A DNA stretch of 64,000 bases, from positions 62,001-126,000 of the forward strand of contig NZ_CAIWTY010000092.1 of assembly GCF_903915725.1 (NCBI RefSeq), written 5' to 3'. The position numbers were made by a program, and so were the translations under genes. The first letter of the stretch is position 1. Every line of letters starts with the position of its first letter. Origin of the DNA: an uncultured Rhodopila sp. Its GTDB lineage: Bacteria; Pseudomonadota; Alphaproteobacteria; Acetobacterales; Acetobacteraceae. Positions 1 to 8,559 of this stretch are shown here, in pieces. The notes under the pieces were generated by a model. It made no database searches. It was not told the DNA's origin and saw nothing but the letters and a program-made list of their open reading frames with translations.

Positions 1-476
1 GCTTCGCCGAGGGCAGCAAACTGGCCGTGGCCGGTGCCCTGCTGGCCTCGATCAACACCGCGACGGAATATGGCTTCGGCTCGGTCATCGCCGCGCTGCC
101 CGGGTTCATCGCCATCCGGGATGCGCTGACGGCGATCCCCAACCCGCTGATCAACGAGGCGATCAGCGTTACCACCCTGGCCGGGATCACCGGCTCCGCC
201 TCCGGCGGCATGTCGATCGCGCTGGCGGCGATGTCGGGGCAGTTCATCGCCGCCGCCAACGCAGCCGGGATACCGCTGGATGTGCTGCACCGGGTGGCTG
301 CGATGGCCTCCGGCGGCATGGACACGCTGCCGCATAACGGCGCGGTGATCACCTTGCTGGCGGTCACCGGGTTGACTCACCGGACGTCGTACAAGGACAT
401 TTTCGCGCTGACCTGCATCAAGACGTCCGCGGTCTTTGTCGTGATCGCAGTCTACTACCTGACCGGCATCGTATAG
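1..476 (+). CDS. GntP-family permease, C-terminal part (5' end outside window)
   Basis: The reading frame is open from the left edge, so the first ATG/GTG inside the window is not the real start; about 158 C-terminal residues are present. The segment is hydrophobic, with Gly/Ala-rich helices and a conserved-looking stretch around [17 protein letters not shown] near residue 100 of the visible part, typical of GntP/gluconate and 3-hydroxybutyrate permeases in the inner membrane. It ends 13 bp before a CoA-transferase gene, so the two are probably cotranscribed and handle uptake and activation of a hydroxy or keto acid. The substrate (hydroxybutyrate rather than gluconate) is inferred only from that neighbour. 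Confidence 0.75.
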   Translation, partial: FAEGSKLAVAGALLASINTATEYGFGSVIAALPGFIAIRDALTAIPNPLINEAISVTTLAGITGSASGGMSIALAAMSGQFIAAANAAGIPLDVLHRVAAMASGGMDTLPHNGAVITLLAVTGLTHRTSYKDIFALTCIKTSAVFVVIAVYYLTGIV

Positions 477-489
477 GCGGACATGCACC

Positions 490-2520
490 ATGCCCCATCA
501 CGCGGTCCACCCGTTCCTGCAATCGCTGCGGACCGCGCATAGCGGCAAGGTCGTCCCGGCACGCGACGCGGTCCGCCTTATCGGCGACGGCGACACCGTG
601 GCGACCGGCGGCTTCATCGGCACCGGCTTCGCCGAGGGCATCGCCGTGGCGCTGGAAGAACTCTACCTCGACGAAGACGAATCGCATTTCCGCTCGCACG
701 GCAAGCCGCGCAACCTGACCCTGGTCTATGCCGCCGGGCAGGGCGACGGGAAGCACCGCGGGCTGAACCATTTCGGCCATGAGGGCCTGGTGCGCCGGGT
801 CATCGGTGGCCACTGGGGCCTCGCACCGAAATTGCAGGCGCTGGCCATCGCCAACAAGATCGAGGGCTACAACCTGCCGCAGGGCGTGATCACCCACCTG
901 TTTCGCGACATCGCCGCGCATCGCCCGGCGCACCTGACCACCGTCGGCCTCGGCACCTTCGTCGATCCGCGCAACGGCGGCGGCAAGATCAACAGTTGCA
1001 CCACCGAGGATTTGGTCGAGCTGATCACCATCCACGGGCAGGAGGCGCTGCTCTACAAGTGCTTCCCGATCGATGTCGGCATTATCCGCGGCACCACGGC
1101 GGACACGCTCGGCAACATCACCATGGAGCGCGAGGCACTGACGCTTGAGGCGCTGGCCATCGCCATGGCGGCGCATAACTCCGGCGGCGTGGTGATCGCC
1201 CAGGTCGAGCGGCTGGCCGAAGCCGGCAGCCTGCATCCGCGGCAGGTGAAGATCCCCGGCATCATGGTCGATTGCGTCGTGGTGGCGGAGAAGCCCGAGC
1301 ATCACGGCCAGACTTTCGTCACCGTCTACAACCCGGCCTATACGGGCGAGACCCGCGCCCCGATGGGCTCGCTGCCGCCGATGCCAATGAGCGAGCGCAA
1401 GATCATCGCCCGCCGCGCCGCGCTGGAACTGGCGCCGAACAGCGTGGTCAACCTCGGCATCGGCATGCCGGAGGGCGTCGCCGCGGTGGCCAATGAGGAG
1501 CATGTCATCGACCTGATCACCCTGACCACCGAACCCGGCTCCATCGGCGGCGTGCCGGCGGGCGGGCTGGATTTCGGCGCCGCGGTGAACAACCAGGCGG
1601 TAATCGATCAGCCCTACCAGTTCGACTTCTACGACGGCGGCGGGCTCGACCTGGCCTTCCTCGGATTGGCCGAAACCGATGCCGCTGGCAACGTCAACGT
1701 CAGCAAGTTCGGGCCGAAGCTGGCCGGGGCAGGGGGGTTCATCAACATCAGCCAGAACGCCAAGAAGGTGGTGTTCGTCGGCACCTTCGAAGCCGGCGGC
1801 CATAAGCCGGCGATCGAGGACGGCAAGCTGGTGCTGCGCGGCCACGGCACCGGCTACAAGTTCGTGCAGGAGGTCGAGCACCGCACCTTCAGCGGCACCT
1901 ACGCCGCGCAGCGCGGCCATCCGGTGCTATATATCACCGAACGCTGCGTCTTCCGGCTGACGCCGGAGGGGCTGGAATTGACGGAAATCGCCCCCGGCGT
2001 GGACCTGGAGAAGGACATCCTGGCGCGGATGCAGTTCAAGCCCGTGATGCACGAAGAACCGCGACTGATGGACGAGCGGTTGTTTCGAGCGGATCCGATC
2101 GGGTTGCGGGAACTCTTGCTGGGGATTCCGCTGGAGCAGCGCTTCTCCTACGATGCCGCCGAAGAGCTGTTCTTCGTCAACTTCGAGGGGCTGTCGATCC
2201 GCGACGCGGCGGAGATCGCGCAGATCCGCCATCTGGTGGCGGAACGGCTGCTGCCGCTCGGGCACAAGGTCTATGCGATCGTCAACTATGACCGGTTCAG
2301 TATTCTGCCGGAACTTCTCGACGCCTATACGGCGATGGTGCAGGACCTGACAGATCGTTTCTACTCGCGGGTGACCCGCTACACCACCAGCGGGTTCCTG
2401 AAGATCAAGCTGGGTGACGCGCTGAGCCGCCGGCAACTCGCGCCGCATATCTACCTGTCGGCGGAGGAGGCGCGGGCGCATCTGGCGGAGAAGCAGGGGG
2501 TCTCCGGTCCGAAGATATAA
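490..2520 (+). CDS. Acyl-CoA:acetate/3-ketoacid CoA-transferase (YdiF/propionate CoA-transferase-like), long form
   Basis: Family I CoA-transferase carrying both half-domains in one chain. The first (about residues 20-290) has the glycine-rich [11 protein letters not shown] stretch. The second (about 300-520) has [14 protein letters not shown], in which Glu348 sits where the family forms its glutamyl-CoA thioester. At 676 residues it is about 150 longer than E. coli YdiF. The extra C-terminal part (about 525-670, with [19 protein letters not shown]) looks like a separate alpha/beta domain rather than read-through. It moves CoA between short-chain acyl groups and, next to a GntP permease, fits ketone-body or hydroxyacid catabolism. 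Start ATG at 490; an ATG at 483 is out of frame. Confidence 0.85.
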   Translation: MPHHAVHPFLQSLRTAHSGKVVPARDAVRLIGDGDTVATGGFIGTGFAEGIAVALEELYLDEDESHFRSHGKPRNLTLVYAAGQGDGKHRGLNHFGHEGLVRRVIGGHWGLAPKLQALAIANKIEGYNLPQGVITHLFRDIAAHRPAHLTTVGLGTFVDPRNGGGKINSCTTEDLVELITIHGQEALLYKCFPIDVGIIRGTTADTLGNITMEREALTLEALAIAMAAHNSGGVVIAQVERLAEAGSLHPRQVKIPGIMVDCVVVAEKPEHHGQTFVTVYNPAYTGETRAPMGSLPPMPMSERKIIARRAALELAPNSVVNLGIGMPEGVAAVANEEHVIDLITLTTEPGSIGGVPAGGLDFGAAVNNQAVIDQPYQFDFYDGGGLDLAFLGLAETDAAGNVNVSKFGPKLAGAGGFINISQNAKKVVFVGTFEAGGHKPAIEDGKLVLRGHGTGYKFVQEVEHRTFSGTYAAQRGHPVLYITERCVFRLTPEGLELTEIAPGVDLEKDILARMQFKPVMHEEPRLMDERLFRADPIGLRELLLGIPLEQRFSYDAAEELFFVNFEGLSIRDAAEIAQIRHLVAERLLPLGHKVYAIVNYDRFSILPELLDAYTAMVQDLTDRFYSRVTRYTTSGFLKIKLGDALSRRQLAPHIYLSAEEARAHLAEKQGVSGPKI

Positions 2521-2588
2521 CATATTGATAAATTCTCGCTCTGATACCAACCGCCGTTGACTTTGACCGGGCGGCAGGTCGCCGGTAT

Positions 2589-2655
2589 CGTCATGGCGGG
2601 CGCAGGCCCGCCATCCACGCCTTTGTTTACACAGAAAAAAGGCGTGGATACCCAG
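2589..2655 (+). repeat. Dispersed composite palindromic repeat, copy 1 (partial)
   Basis: The segment begins cgtcatggcggg, folds as gcgggc/gcccgc, continues into ccacgcct, and returns as aggcgtggat. The same order of elements is found at 31819-31900 and, inverted, at 55146-55229. In this copy the last hairpin (atgccgac...gtcggcat in the others) is lost. It lies between the CoA-transferase and the next small gene, in otherwise noncoding DNA. Confidence 0.75.
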
Positions 2656-2796
2656 CGGCGGCGCAGGCGGTGCTGGCAACCTGGAGCCAGTGAGTCCCGG
2701 CGCGGTGCTGGGTGCCCCAACCACCACTGCCTTGCCGTATCGCTCTGCTCGGGGCATGAAGGCGCGCTTCGAATACTGTACTGGGAGAAACACCGA

Positions 2797-3186
2797 ATGA
2801 AGTACAAGCTTTTGTTATTCATCGCCGCGCTGGCGATCAGCCCCGGGTTTGCCTACGCTGACGATCACGTCGCCGGTCAATGGCAAGCCGATCTCGGCCA
2901 TGGCGTGATCATCAACATGGATGTGCTGGCGGACGGACATTGGACCAGTGAGACGATCCAGGATAACAAAGTGGTTGCCGAATACGCTGGCACTTATAAG
3001 CTAACGCCACGCGATGATACCCACGGCAGAATAGTTCTTACACCGTATAAATCGCATGTGATCAGCGGAAACCATCATCAAGCGAAGGTTGAACACGATA
3101 ACTATGTGATCAGCGAGGGTGGCAAGGTGGCAACCTTTACCTCGGGTAAGGACAAATTGGTTTTCCACAATACGACCGCCGAATAG
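2797..3186 (+). CDS. Small exported protein of unknown function
   Basis: 129 residues. A Sec signal peptide is clear: MKYKLLLF, a hydrophobic core, and a likely cut after AYA-D near residue 22. The mature part has no motif I recognise; it reads like a compact beta-sandwich (GQWQADLGHG near its start, YKLTPRDD near the middle), so a lipocalin-like or DUF-type periplasmic protein is possible. The frame is open further upstream to 2557, but that stretch is the dispersed repeat; a GGGAG site lies 10 bp before this ATG. The next gene follows after 9 bp, so the two are likely one transcript. Confidence 0.7.
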   Translation: MKYKLLLFIAALAISPGFAYADDHVAGQWQADLGHGVIINMDVLADGHWTSETIQDNKVVAEYAGTYKLTPRDDTHGRIVLTPYKSHVISGNHHQAKVEHDNYVISEGGKVATFTSGKDKLVFHNTTAE

Positions 3187-3195
3187 GAGTCCCAC

Positions 3196-3474
3196 ATGCG
3201 AAAATTACTGTTTGCGGGCGTGATGCTGGTCGGCTTCGGAGCCGCCAGCCCGTCGGCTCATGCCATCGGCTGCTTGTCCGGAGCCGCAGCGGGCGCACTG
3301 GCGGGTCATTACGCTGGCCACGGGTTTTTGGGCATGGTCGGCGGCTGCATCGCCGGTCATCAGTGGCACAAGCACCAGGTGACCCAGCAAGGACTCCAGA
3401 ACACGACGACGTATGATGCCCAGCGTAAGGCCGCCGATCCAAACTATAAAAGCCCGTGGGGCCAACAACAATAA
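3196..3474 (+). CDS. Small exported glycine-zipper protein
   Basis: 92 residues with a signal peptide (MRKLLFAGVMLVGFG, cut near AHA-I) followed by a Gly/Ala-rich segment (SGAAAGALAGHYAGHG...GGCIAGH, residues about 29-54). This segment has the small-residue spacing of glycine-zipper membrane peptides. The polar tail (about 57-92) is rich in Gln, Asn and His. It shares a transcript with the small exported gene just upstream and is followed at once by a strong hairpin. Function unknown; an outer-membrane or envelope role is a guess. Confidence 0.65.
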   Translation: MRKLLFAGVMLVGFGAASPSAHAIGCLSGAAAGALAGHYAGHGFLGMVGGCIAGHQWHKHQVTQQGLQNTTTYDAQRKAADPNYKSPWGQQQ

Positions 3475-3479
3475 TCAGC

Positions 3480-3508
3480 AATGGCGCGCTTATCGTGAGC
3501 GCGCCATT
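3480..3508 (+). terminator. Hairpin terminator after the two small exported genes
   Basis: Perfect 11-bp inverted repeat aatggcgcgct / agcgcgccatt around a 7-nt loop, 6 bp past the stop codon at 3474. There is no long T-run, only ttc, so termination strength is uncertain. Confidence 0.7.
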
Positions 3509-3580
3509 TCACATCATATCCGGCGTCACCACCAAGCTGGCAACTTGGACCCGGAGAAGCAGGGGCGCTGAGACGCAGCG

Positions 3581-3757
3581 CTACCGGACGCCCATCCTGG
3601 TCAGATAAGCGTCCATCAGCGGTCCCCAGATTGGGGAACCGCCGGACCCGAAGAACAAGGTGTGCCCGTCCTTGCTGAACGGGGGCAGGGGATGAAACTC
3701 CGCCCGTCCGCCCGAGCCGGTGAACGCGTCATACATCCGCTGCGCCAGGCCCGAGGG
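3581..3757 (-). pseudogene. C-terminal remnant of a dienelactone-hydrolase-like alpha/beta hydrolase
   Basis: On the minus strand, codons from about 3745 to the TAG at 3581-3583 read AQRMYDAFTGSGGRAEF, then HPLPPFSKDGHTLFFGSG, then SPIWGPLMDAYL. This is the pattern of the C-terminal 50-60 residues of dienelactone-hydrolase-like proteins, including the late His. In-frame stops lie just upstream (TGA at 3758-3760) and no N-terminal domain is found, because ilvD occupies the adjacent DNA. It is best read as the tail of a gene lost by deletion. Confidence 0.5.
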
Positions 3758-3791
3758 TCAGGATCACCAGGCCGATGGGCCAGACGCGCAT

Positions 3792-5648
3792 CTACCGGCG
3801 GCGCAGCGCATTCACGTCCCGCACGGCGCCGCGGGCAGCGCTGGTGGCCATCGCCGCATAGGCGCGCAACGCGGAGGACACCTGCCGCTGGCGCGTTTCG
3901 GCTGGCTGCCACGCGGCATCGCCCTTGGCTTCCATGGCCGCCCGGCGCGCTGCCAATACGGCGTCCGGCACGTCCAGGACGATCGAGCGCGCGGGGATGT
4001 CGATCCGGATGATGTCGCCCTCCTCGATCAGCCCGATGGCGCCGCCTTCCGCGGCTTCCGGAGAGCAGTGGCCGATGCACAGGCCGGACGACCCGCCGGA
4101 GAAGCGGCCGTCGGTGATCAGGGCGCAGACTTTGCCCAACCCCTTGGATTTCAGGTAGCTGGTCGGATACAGCATCTCCTGCATCCCCGGTCCGCCGCGC
4201 GGGCCTTCGTAGCGCACCAGCACGATGTCGCCCGGCTTCACGCCGCCGCCCAGGATGCCATCCACCGCTGCGTCCTGGCTTTCGAACACCCGCGCCGGGC
4301 CGGAGAAGGTCAGGATGCTGGCGTCCACCCCGGCGGTTTTGACGATGCAGCCTTCCTCGGCGATGTTGCCGTACAGCACGGCGAGGCCGCCATCCTTCGA
4401 GAACGCGTGCGCGACGTCGCGGATCACGCCCTTCTCGCGGTCGTCGTCCACCGCGTCCCAGCGGGCCGACTGGCTGAACGCTTCCGTCGTCGGCACGCCG
4501 CCGGGGGCGGCCCGGTAGAACCTCCGCACCGCGTCGTCCCTGGTGCGGCGGACATCCCAACGCTCCAGCGCCTCGGCCAGGGTTTCGGCATGCACCGTCG
4601 GGACCGAGGCGTCGATCAGCCCGACACGCTCCAGTTCGCCGAGGATCGCGAATATCCCGCCGGCGTGGTGCACGTCTTCCACATGCACGTCGGGGACGGA
4701 CGGCGCGACCTTGCACAGCACCGGCACGCGGCGGGACAGCCGATCGATGTCGAGCATGGTGAAGGGGACGTTGCCCTCGTTTGCGGCAGCCAGCAGATGC
4801 AGCACGGTGTTGGTCGAGCCGCCCATGGAGATGTCCAGCGTCATGGCATTCTCGAACGCGGCGAAGGTGGCGATGCTGCGCGGCAGGACGGTGGCGTCAT
4901 CGGTTTCGTAGTGGCGGCGGGTGATCTCGACGATCTTGCGTCCGGCCTCCAGGAACAGGTCCCGGCGGTCCGCGTGGGTGGCGACGACGGTGCCGTTGCC
5001 GGGCAGGCCGAGGCCGAGCGCCTCGATCAGGCAGTTCATCGAGTTGGCGGTGAACATGCCGGAACACGAGCCGCAGGTCGGACAGGAGGACCGCTCCATC
5101 GCCTCGACCTCGGCGTCGGTGTTGGTGTCGTCGGCCGCGGCGATCATGGCGTCGATCAGGTCGACGGAGCGGGTCTTGCCCTTGTGAAGGACCTTGCCGG
5201 CCTCCATCGGGCCGCCTGAGACAAAGACGGCGGGGATGTTGAGGCGCATCGCGGCCATCAGCATGCCGGGGGTGATCTTGTCGCAGTTGGAGATGCAGAC
5301 CATGGCGTCGGCGCAGTGGGCGTTGACCATGTATTCGACGCTGTCGGCGATGAGTTCCCGCGAGGGCAGGCTGTACAGCATGCCGTCATGGCCCATGGCG
5401 ATGCCGTCATCGATGGCGATGGTGTCGAATTCCTTGGCGACGCCGCCGGCCTTCTCGATCTCGCGGGCGACGAGCTGGCCGAGGTCCTTCAGGTGCACAT
5501 GCCCCGGCACGAACTGGGTGAAGCTGTTGACCACGGCGATGATGGGCTTGCCGAAATCGCCGTCCTTCATCCCCGTCGCGCGCCACAGGCCGCGGGCGCC
5601 GGCCATGTTGCGGCCGTGGGTGGTGGTGCGGGAGCGATAGGCCGGCAT
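3792..5648 (-). CDS. ilvD: Dihydroxy-acid dehydratase
   Basis: Dehydrates 2,3-dihydroxy-isovalerate and -methylvalerate to the 2-keto acids in valine, leucine and isoleucine synthesis; cytoplasmic Fe-S enzyme. 618 residues, the usual length for the E. coli-type enzyme. Cluster-region cysteines are visible: Cys118 and Cys122 in [12 protein letters not shown], and Cys189/192/195 in [21 protein letters not shown] start with the conserved [22 protein letters not shown] opening. It stands alone, with no other branched-chain genes nearby. Downstream lies only the hydrolase remnant. Confidence 0.97.
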   Translation of the reverse strand: MPAYRSRTTTHGRNMAGARGLWRATGMKDGDFGKPIIAVVNSFTQFVPGHVHLKDLGQLVAREIEKAGGVAKEFDTIAIDDGIAMGHDGMLYSLPSRELIADSVEYMVNAHCADAMVCISNCDKITPGMLMAAMRLNIPAVFVSGGPMEAGKVLHKGKTRSVDLIDAMIAAADDTNTDAEVEAMERSSCPTCGSCSGMFTANSMNCLIEALGLGLPGNGTVVATHADRRDLFLEAGRKIVEITRRHYETDDATVLPRSIATFAAFENAMTLDISMGGSTNTVLHLLAAANEGNVPFTMLDIDRLSRRVPVLCKVAPSVPDVHVEDVHHAGGIFAILGELERVGLIDASVPTVHAETLAEALERWDVRRTRDDAVRRFYRAAPGGVPTTEAFSQSARWDAVDDDREKGVIRDVAHAFSKDGGLAVLYGNIAEEGCIVKTAGVDASILTFSGPARVFESQDAAVDGILGGGVKPGDIVLVRYEGPRGGPGMQEMLYPTSYLKSKGLGKVCALITDGRFSGGSSGLCIGHCSPEAAEGGAIGLIEEGDIIRIDIPARSIVLDVPDAVLAARRAAMEAKGDAAWQPAETRQRQVSSALRAYAAMATSAARGAVRDVNALRRR

Positions 5649-5813
5649 GAGTGTGTCCTTGACGTTTGGGGGCGTGGCCGCCCCGGGTGGCGGGATGTCT
5701 AGCGCGGGCGGGGCGGATAGGCCAGTGAGACGGAGCCTGGAGGCGCTATGCCGGTTCGGCCCGGCTTTGTGGTACGGTGGCGATCAGAACCAGGGCGGCA
5801 GTGGGAACCGGTG

Positions 5814-6014
5814 ATGCCCGATACGCACTCGTTACTGATGAAAATCCAGGCTTTGTCGTCCGAGCGACAGAGCGAGGTGGAAGATTTCTTCGATTTCCGC
5901 GCCGCAAAAATGCGCCGCCAGGCCGCGTGGGACCGCTTGTTGTCGATTGCACCGGCGCTGGAGGCCGCGGACGCGGCGCCGCGGTCGGAGGAGGATGTCT
6001 TTGGCCCAAGGTGA
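5814..6014 (+). CDS. Small DUF2281-like putative antitoxin
   Basis: 66 residues from the ATG at 5814 (the frame is open upstream, but that part looks noncoding). The SLLMKIQALSSERQSEVEDF opening is the helical pattern of DUF2281/VapB-like antitoxins (a ...LPPERQxEVxDFIxFL-type motif), followed by a charged tail ending SEEDVFGPR. Its 3' end overlaps the next small gene by 20 bp, a typical toxin-antitoxin arrangement, but that partner looks like another antitoxin rather than a toxin. Assignment is by short motif only. Confidence 0.5.
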   Translation: MPDTHSLLMKIQALSSERQSEVEDFFDFRAAKMRRQAAWDRLLSIAPALEAADAAPRSEEDVFGPR

Positions 6015-6198
6015 GATTGAATCGGACCCCGCTCTTCGACCGTTTCTCGCGCTTCTGGCGCGTGACATTGAAAGCCATCCGGAGACGCTTGTCGCGCTGA
6101 CCCGGCCTTTGATCGAGCGCATCCAGGCCTTGACCGCCGGGATCACCGTCGATCCGGATGATCCCATTGAAGGCGATGTTGGATTATATAGGCCGTGA
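5995..6198 (+). CDS. PrlF-like antitoxin, C-terminal half only
   Basis: 67 residues. PALRPFLALLARDIESHPE and then LVAL...LTAGITVDPDDPIEGD align by eye with the C-terminal half of E. coli PrlF (SohA), the antitoxin of YhaV (there NAFLRFLDADIQNNPQK ... VAGMDVNIDDEIGDD). The N-terminal AbrB/SpoVT DNA-binding half is absent; its place is taken by an unrelated overlapping gene. A GTGA overlap leads into a YhaV-like start that is cut short after 15 residues. Probably a broken locus or a recombined antitoxin. Confidence 0.5.
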   Translation: MSLAQGEIESDPALRPFLALLARDIESHPETLVALTRPLIERIQALTAGITVDPDDPIEGDVGLYRP

Positions 6199-6242
6199 CC
6201 CAGTATTACGGCTGGACGTTGCTTAGACAATTTGATCCCTGA
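6195..6242 (+). pseudogene. YhaV-like toxin stub (first 15 codons)
   Basis: A GTG at 6195 overlaps the TGA of the PrlF-like gene and reads VTQYYGWTLLRQFDP, then TGA at 6240-6242. The YGWTLL core matches the VNGWxLxxHPxF opening of YhaV ribonuclease toxins, and position and coupling are as expected for a prlF-yhaV pair. All the rest of the toxin is missing and an oppositely oriented gene begins 6 bp later. Short match, so moderate to low confidence. Confidence 0.35.
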
Positions 6243-6248
6243 CGCCGA

Positions 6249-6839
6249 TCAGCGTCGAGATTTGCCGCCCGCGCCTCGAAGCTGCGCGCGAAGCCGTTCT
6301 CGTGTTGTGGCGTCCTTGCTCGCTGCGCGTTGACGCTCGATGTTACGGCCTTTGGCGGCGGCCTGGTCGAGGATATAGTCACTCGATTGAATCAGCCCCA
6401 CACCCTCAAGCTCACGTAAAAAATCGCCGGTGCTGATCAGACTTGCCCGCTCATCGACAATCGCGCGCCGTTTCGCGACATCGCTGTCCTCGAACAGAAG
6501 CAGCGCTTCCGCGGTGGGATTGAGGCGAAGGAAACGCTCCAGAGTTTCGATGGCCGACTGCTCGCCCAGACCGCGAGCGGAGCGGCCTTCTTCGAGACGG
6601 CGTTGCTGGTCGATGCCGATGTCAGTCGGCACGATCCTGACTGCCTCGAGATGAGCGTTGATCCATTCGACGATCTGTTCGGCGCCCGGCGCGCCGTGAA
6701 CCCGGGTGGCTTCGACGTAGACCGCGTCGGGAATGCTCACAGGCAATCCGGGTCTGAGCAAGACGTCGAGGCTATCCGCAAGCACCAATGTGAACAGCGG
6801 CGAGGTGTCGGTAACGATAAGGCTGAACGTCTCGCTCAA
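6249..6839 (-). CDS. PIN-like toxin candidate
   Basis: 196 residues from a TTG that overlaps the TGA of the upstream small gene (TTGA); the longer frame to 7001 is only a shadow of that gene. It opens LIVTDTSPLFTLVLADSLDVL, with the early Asp and Ser of PIN-domain nucleases. IPDAVYVEATR (second acidic site), GEQSAIE and the later ALLLFEDSDVAKRRA fit the other acidic positions of the fold. A helical tail rich in Arg/Lys (about 145-196) is longer than usual for VapC. Together with its partner it forms a likely type II toxin-antitoxin pair; cleavage target unknown. Confidence 0.6.
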   Translation of the reverse strand: MSETFSLIVTDTSPLFTLVLADSLDVLLRPGLPVSIPDAVYVEATRVHGAPGAEQIVEWINAHLEAVRIVPTDIGIDQQRRLEEGRSARGLGEQSAIETLERFLRLNPTAEALLLFEDSDVAKRRAIVDERASLISTGDFLRELEGVGLIQSSDYILDQAAAKGRNIERQRAASKDATTRERLRAQLRGAGGKSRR

Positions 6840-7057
6840 CGCTGCGCCTGCAGGGCCCGGCGGATGATGGCCCGGCCACGCTCGCGCGCCTCCACATTCG
6901 GCCCCTCCATAGGCGCCATCGGCGGGCGGAGGCCCAGTTCGCCAAGCGCCCCGAGCACCTGAACGTAGTCCTCGAACCCGCGCTCCCGCAGCGTGTGCCA
7001 AGTGATGTCCCCGGCTGCGTATTGGCGAATAAGCGCGTCCCTTTCGCAGACTTCCAT
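6836..7057 (-). CDS. Putative antitoxin partner of the PIN-like protein
   Basis: 73 residues, ATG start, translationally coupled to the PIN-like gene by a 4-bp overlap. Predicted mostly helical: RDALIRQYAAGDITWHTLRE looks like a small DNA- or protein-binding helix set, then a Pro-rich linker and a basic helix. I do not recognise a named family. Being first in the pair and shorter than its partner suggests the antitoxin role. Confidence 0.5.
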   Translation of the reverse strand: MEVCERDALIRQYAAGDITWHTLRERGFEDYVQVLGALGELGLRPPMAPMEGPNVEARERGRAIIRRALQAQR

Positions 7058-7095
7058 ATCTCAGTTCCTTAATTCAGCTGAGCTTACCACCTCAG

Positions 7096-7338
7096 TCAGC
7101 GCTTGCGCATCTCTTCTTCAATCTTGGTCAGGCGCTGACTGAGGGTAAGATTTCCCGGCAAGCCGTACACGACATGCCCGCGCACGGTATCAGTCTCTTG
7201 CCGGATGGCTGACATCTTATCGAGGATATCGTCGAGCTTGGTGTTCAGTTGCTCCCTGAGCGGTTCCTGCTCAGCTTCCAATTTAGCCTGCCCCGCCTCC
7301 AGGCGGGCCAGCGCGGATCGTATCGAATCGTCAGACAT
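7096..7338 (-). CDS. Short coiled-coil protein
   Basis: 80 residues. Residues 1-55 are a heptad-rich helix (SALARLEAGQAKLEAEQ ... LNTKLDDILDKMSAIRQE), followed by a short tail (VYGLPGNLTLSQRLTKIEEE). Function unknown. It resembles in style the 66-residue protein at 8264-8464 and the larger coiled-coil protein at 51992-52528. A role as structural or toxin-associated adaptor is speculation. Confidence 0.5.
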   Translation of the reverse strand: MSDDSIRSALARLEAGQAKLEAEQEPLREQLNTKLDDILDKMSAIRQETDTVRGHVVYGLPGNLTLSQRLTKIEEEMRKR

Positions 7339-7665
7339 CGCTTAGCCCCCTGCCAATATCCGCGCCCACCGGCCATGCCGCCATGGGCGAAGGCCGCTTA
7401 TCTCGCAGTCAACCGCCGCCGAAATGACAAAAGGCGGCCGCCCAGTAATCCGGACGACGGCCTTCGGATCCATCGGACGAAGTGCCGCGGATCTCGCTGT
7501 ACGAGCATCCAAGCGTCTTTGCCCTGCCGGTGAGAGAGAGTCTACCGATCCCGCATCATGCCGGGGCGGCAGGCGCCCGATAGCCGAGGGAGGACGCGCC
7601 GATCCAAAGTCTGGCCGTCCGCGAAGGTGACCACCGCCGCTCGCCGTCCTTGCCGATTCTCACGG
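7339..7665. other. Intergenic region, nothing recognised
   Basis: 327 bp between the coiled-coil gene and the UPF0114 gene. Open frames here are short and Arg-rich, as expected from GC-rich noncoding DNA. No terminator with a T-run and no RNA gene was seen. Confidence 0.5.
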
Positions 7666-8163
7666 TCAGTGCTTGTCAGCGCCAATCCGATCCGAAATCG
7701 CCAGGATCAGTCCGGAAAACACGAACATCATGTGAATGCCGACCAGCCAGGCCACATCCACTTTGTTGTAAGCTTCAATATTCATGAACGCTTCCAGCAC
7801 CTGGATCGCCGAGATCGCCACGATCGAGGTAATCAGCTTCATTTTCAAATCGGCGAAATCGACCTTGCCCATCCAGGCCGGCCGCTCCTCCTTCGTATCC
7901 GTCTCGATACGGGATATGAAGTTCTCATAGCCCGCCAGGATCACCATCAGCAGCAAATTGCCGGTCAGTGCGATGTCCACCAGCTTCAGGCTGACCACAA
8001 TCGTCGCATCCAGGTCGAGCGCGATGAACTCCGGAAACAGCGAGACCAGCTTCTGCATGAACTTGAACGCCAGCAGCGCCAGCGCGACGACCAGGCCGAG
8101 GTAGAACGGCAGCAGCAGCCAGCGGCTGGCGAACAACAGGCGATGCAGAAAGCGCTCGATCAT
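7666..8163 (-). CDS. UPF0114 (YqhA-type) membrane protein
   Basis: 165 residues. The opening MIERFLHRLLFASRWLLLPFYLGL, KLVDIALTGNLLLMVILAGYENF and a late helix with WLVGIHMMFVFSGLILA are the UPF0114 family pattern; four membrane segments are visible. The role of the family is not established. The ATG at 8163 was chosen because family members begin MERxL; the longer frame adds 13 unlikely residues. Transcribed alone. Confidence 0.85.
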   Translation of the reverse strand: MIERFLHRLLFASRWLLLPFYLGLVVALALLAFKFMQKLVSLFPEFIALDLDATIVVSLKLVDIALTGNLLLMVILAGYENFISRIETDTKEERPAWMGKVDFADLKMKLITSIVAISAIQVLEAFMNIEAYNKVDVAWLVGIHMMFVFSGLILAISDRIGADKH

Positions 8164-8263
8164 AAGGCGTAACGCCCCCGGGTTCCGGCCGGTGGACACC
8201 ATATGCTCGGCACCGCGCGGGACGGACCCCTCAGACGGTTGTTCGCCTCAGCGTCGCGAACCG

Positions 8264-8464
8264 TCATACCGGCGCGCCGGCGATGTCCAGACGCGCCTTG
8301 ATCCGCTGAACATCGCCGCCGATACGATCGGCCCGGCGGGACAGCGAAGCGTAGCCACCTTCCAGGAAGCCCAGCCGCTCTTTCACTTCAATGACGTCAG
8401 TCCTGATCTGACTGATATCGCCGCGCATGGCACGTAGCAGTTTCAAAACAAGGCTGTCAGACAT
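8264..8464 (-). CDS. Short coiled-coil protein
   Basis: 66 residues, ATG start. MSDSLVLKLLRAMRGDIS opens a continuous heptad helix (QIRTDVIEVKERLGFLEG, then RRADRIGGDVQRIKARLD). Probably an oligomerising helix. Unrelated to its neighbours as far as can be seen; function unknown. Confidence 0.5.
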   Translation of the reverse strand: MSDSLVLKLLRAMRGDISQIRTDVIEVKERLGFLEGGYASLSRRADRIGGDVQRIKARLDIAGAPV

Positions 8465-8559
8465 TCGTCACCCGCAAACCGTTGGCGCACAACCTGTAGA
8501 AGATCGTTATGACTAGCCCGGTTCGGCGCGCCTGATCAAGGCGTCCGTGGCAAAGCTGT

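Noticed and set aside
418-1920. 500-codon minus-strand frame opposite the CoA-transferase
   Set aside because: It reads as Ala/Arg/His-rich text complementary to a well-conserved gene; no family motif, no ribosome site.
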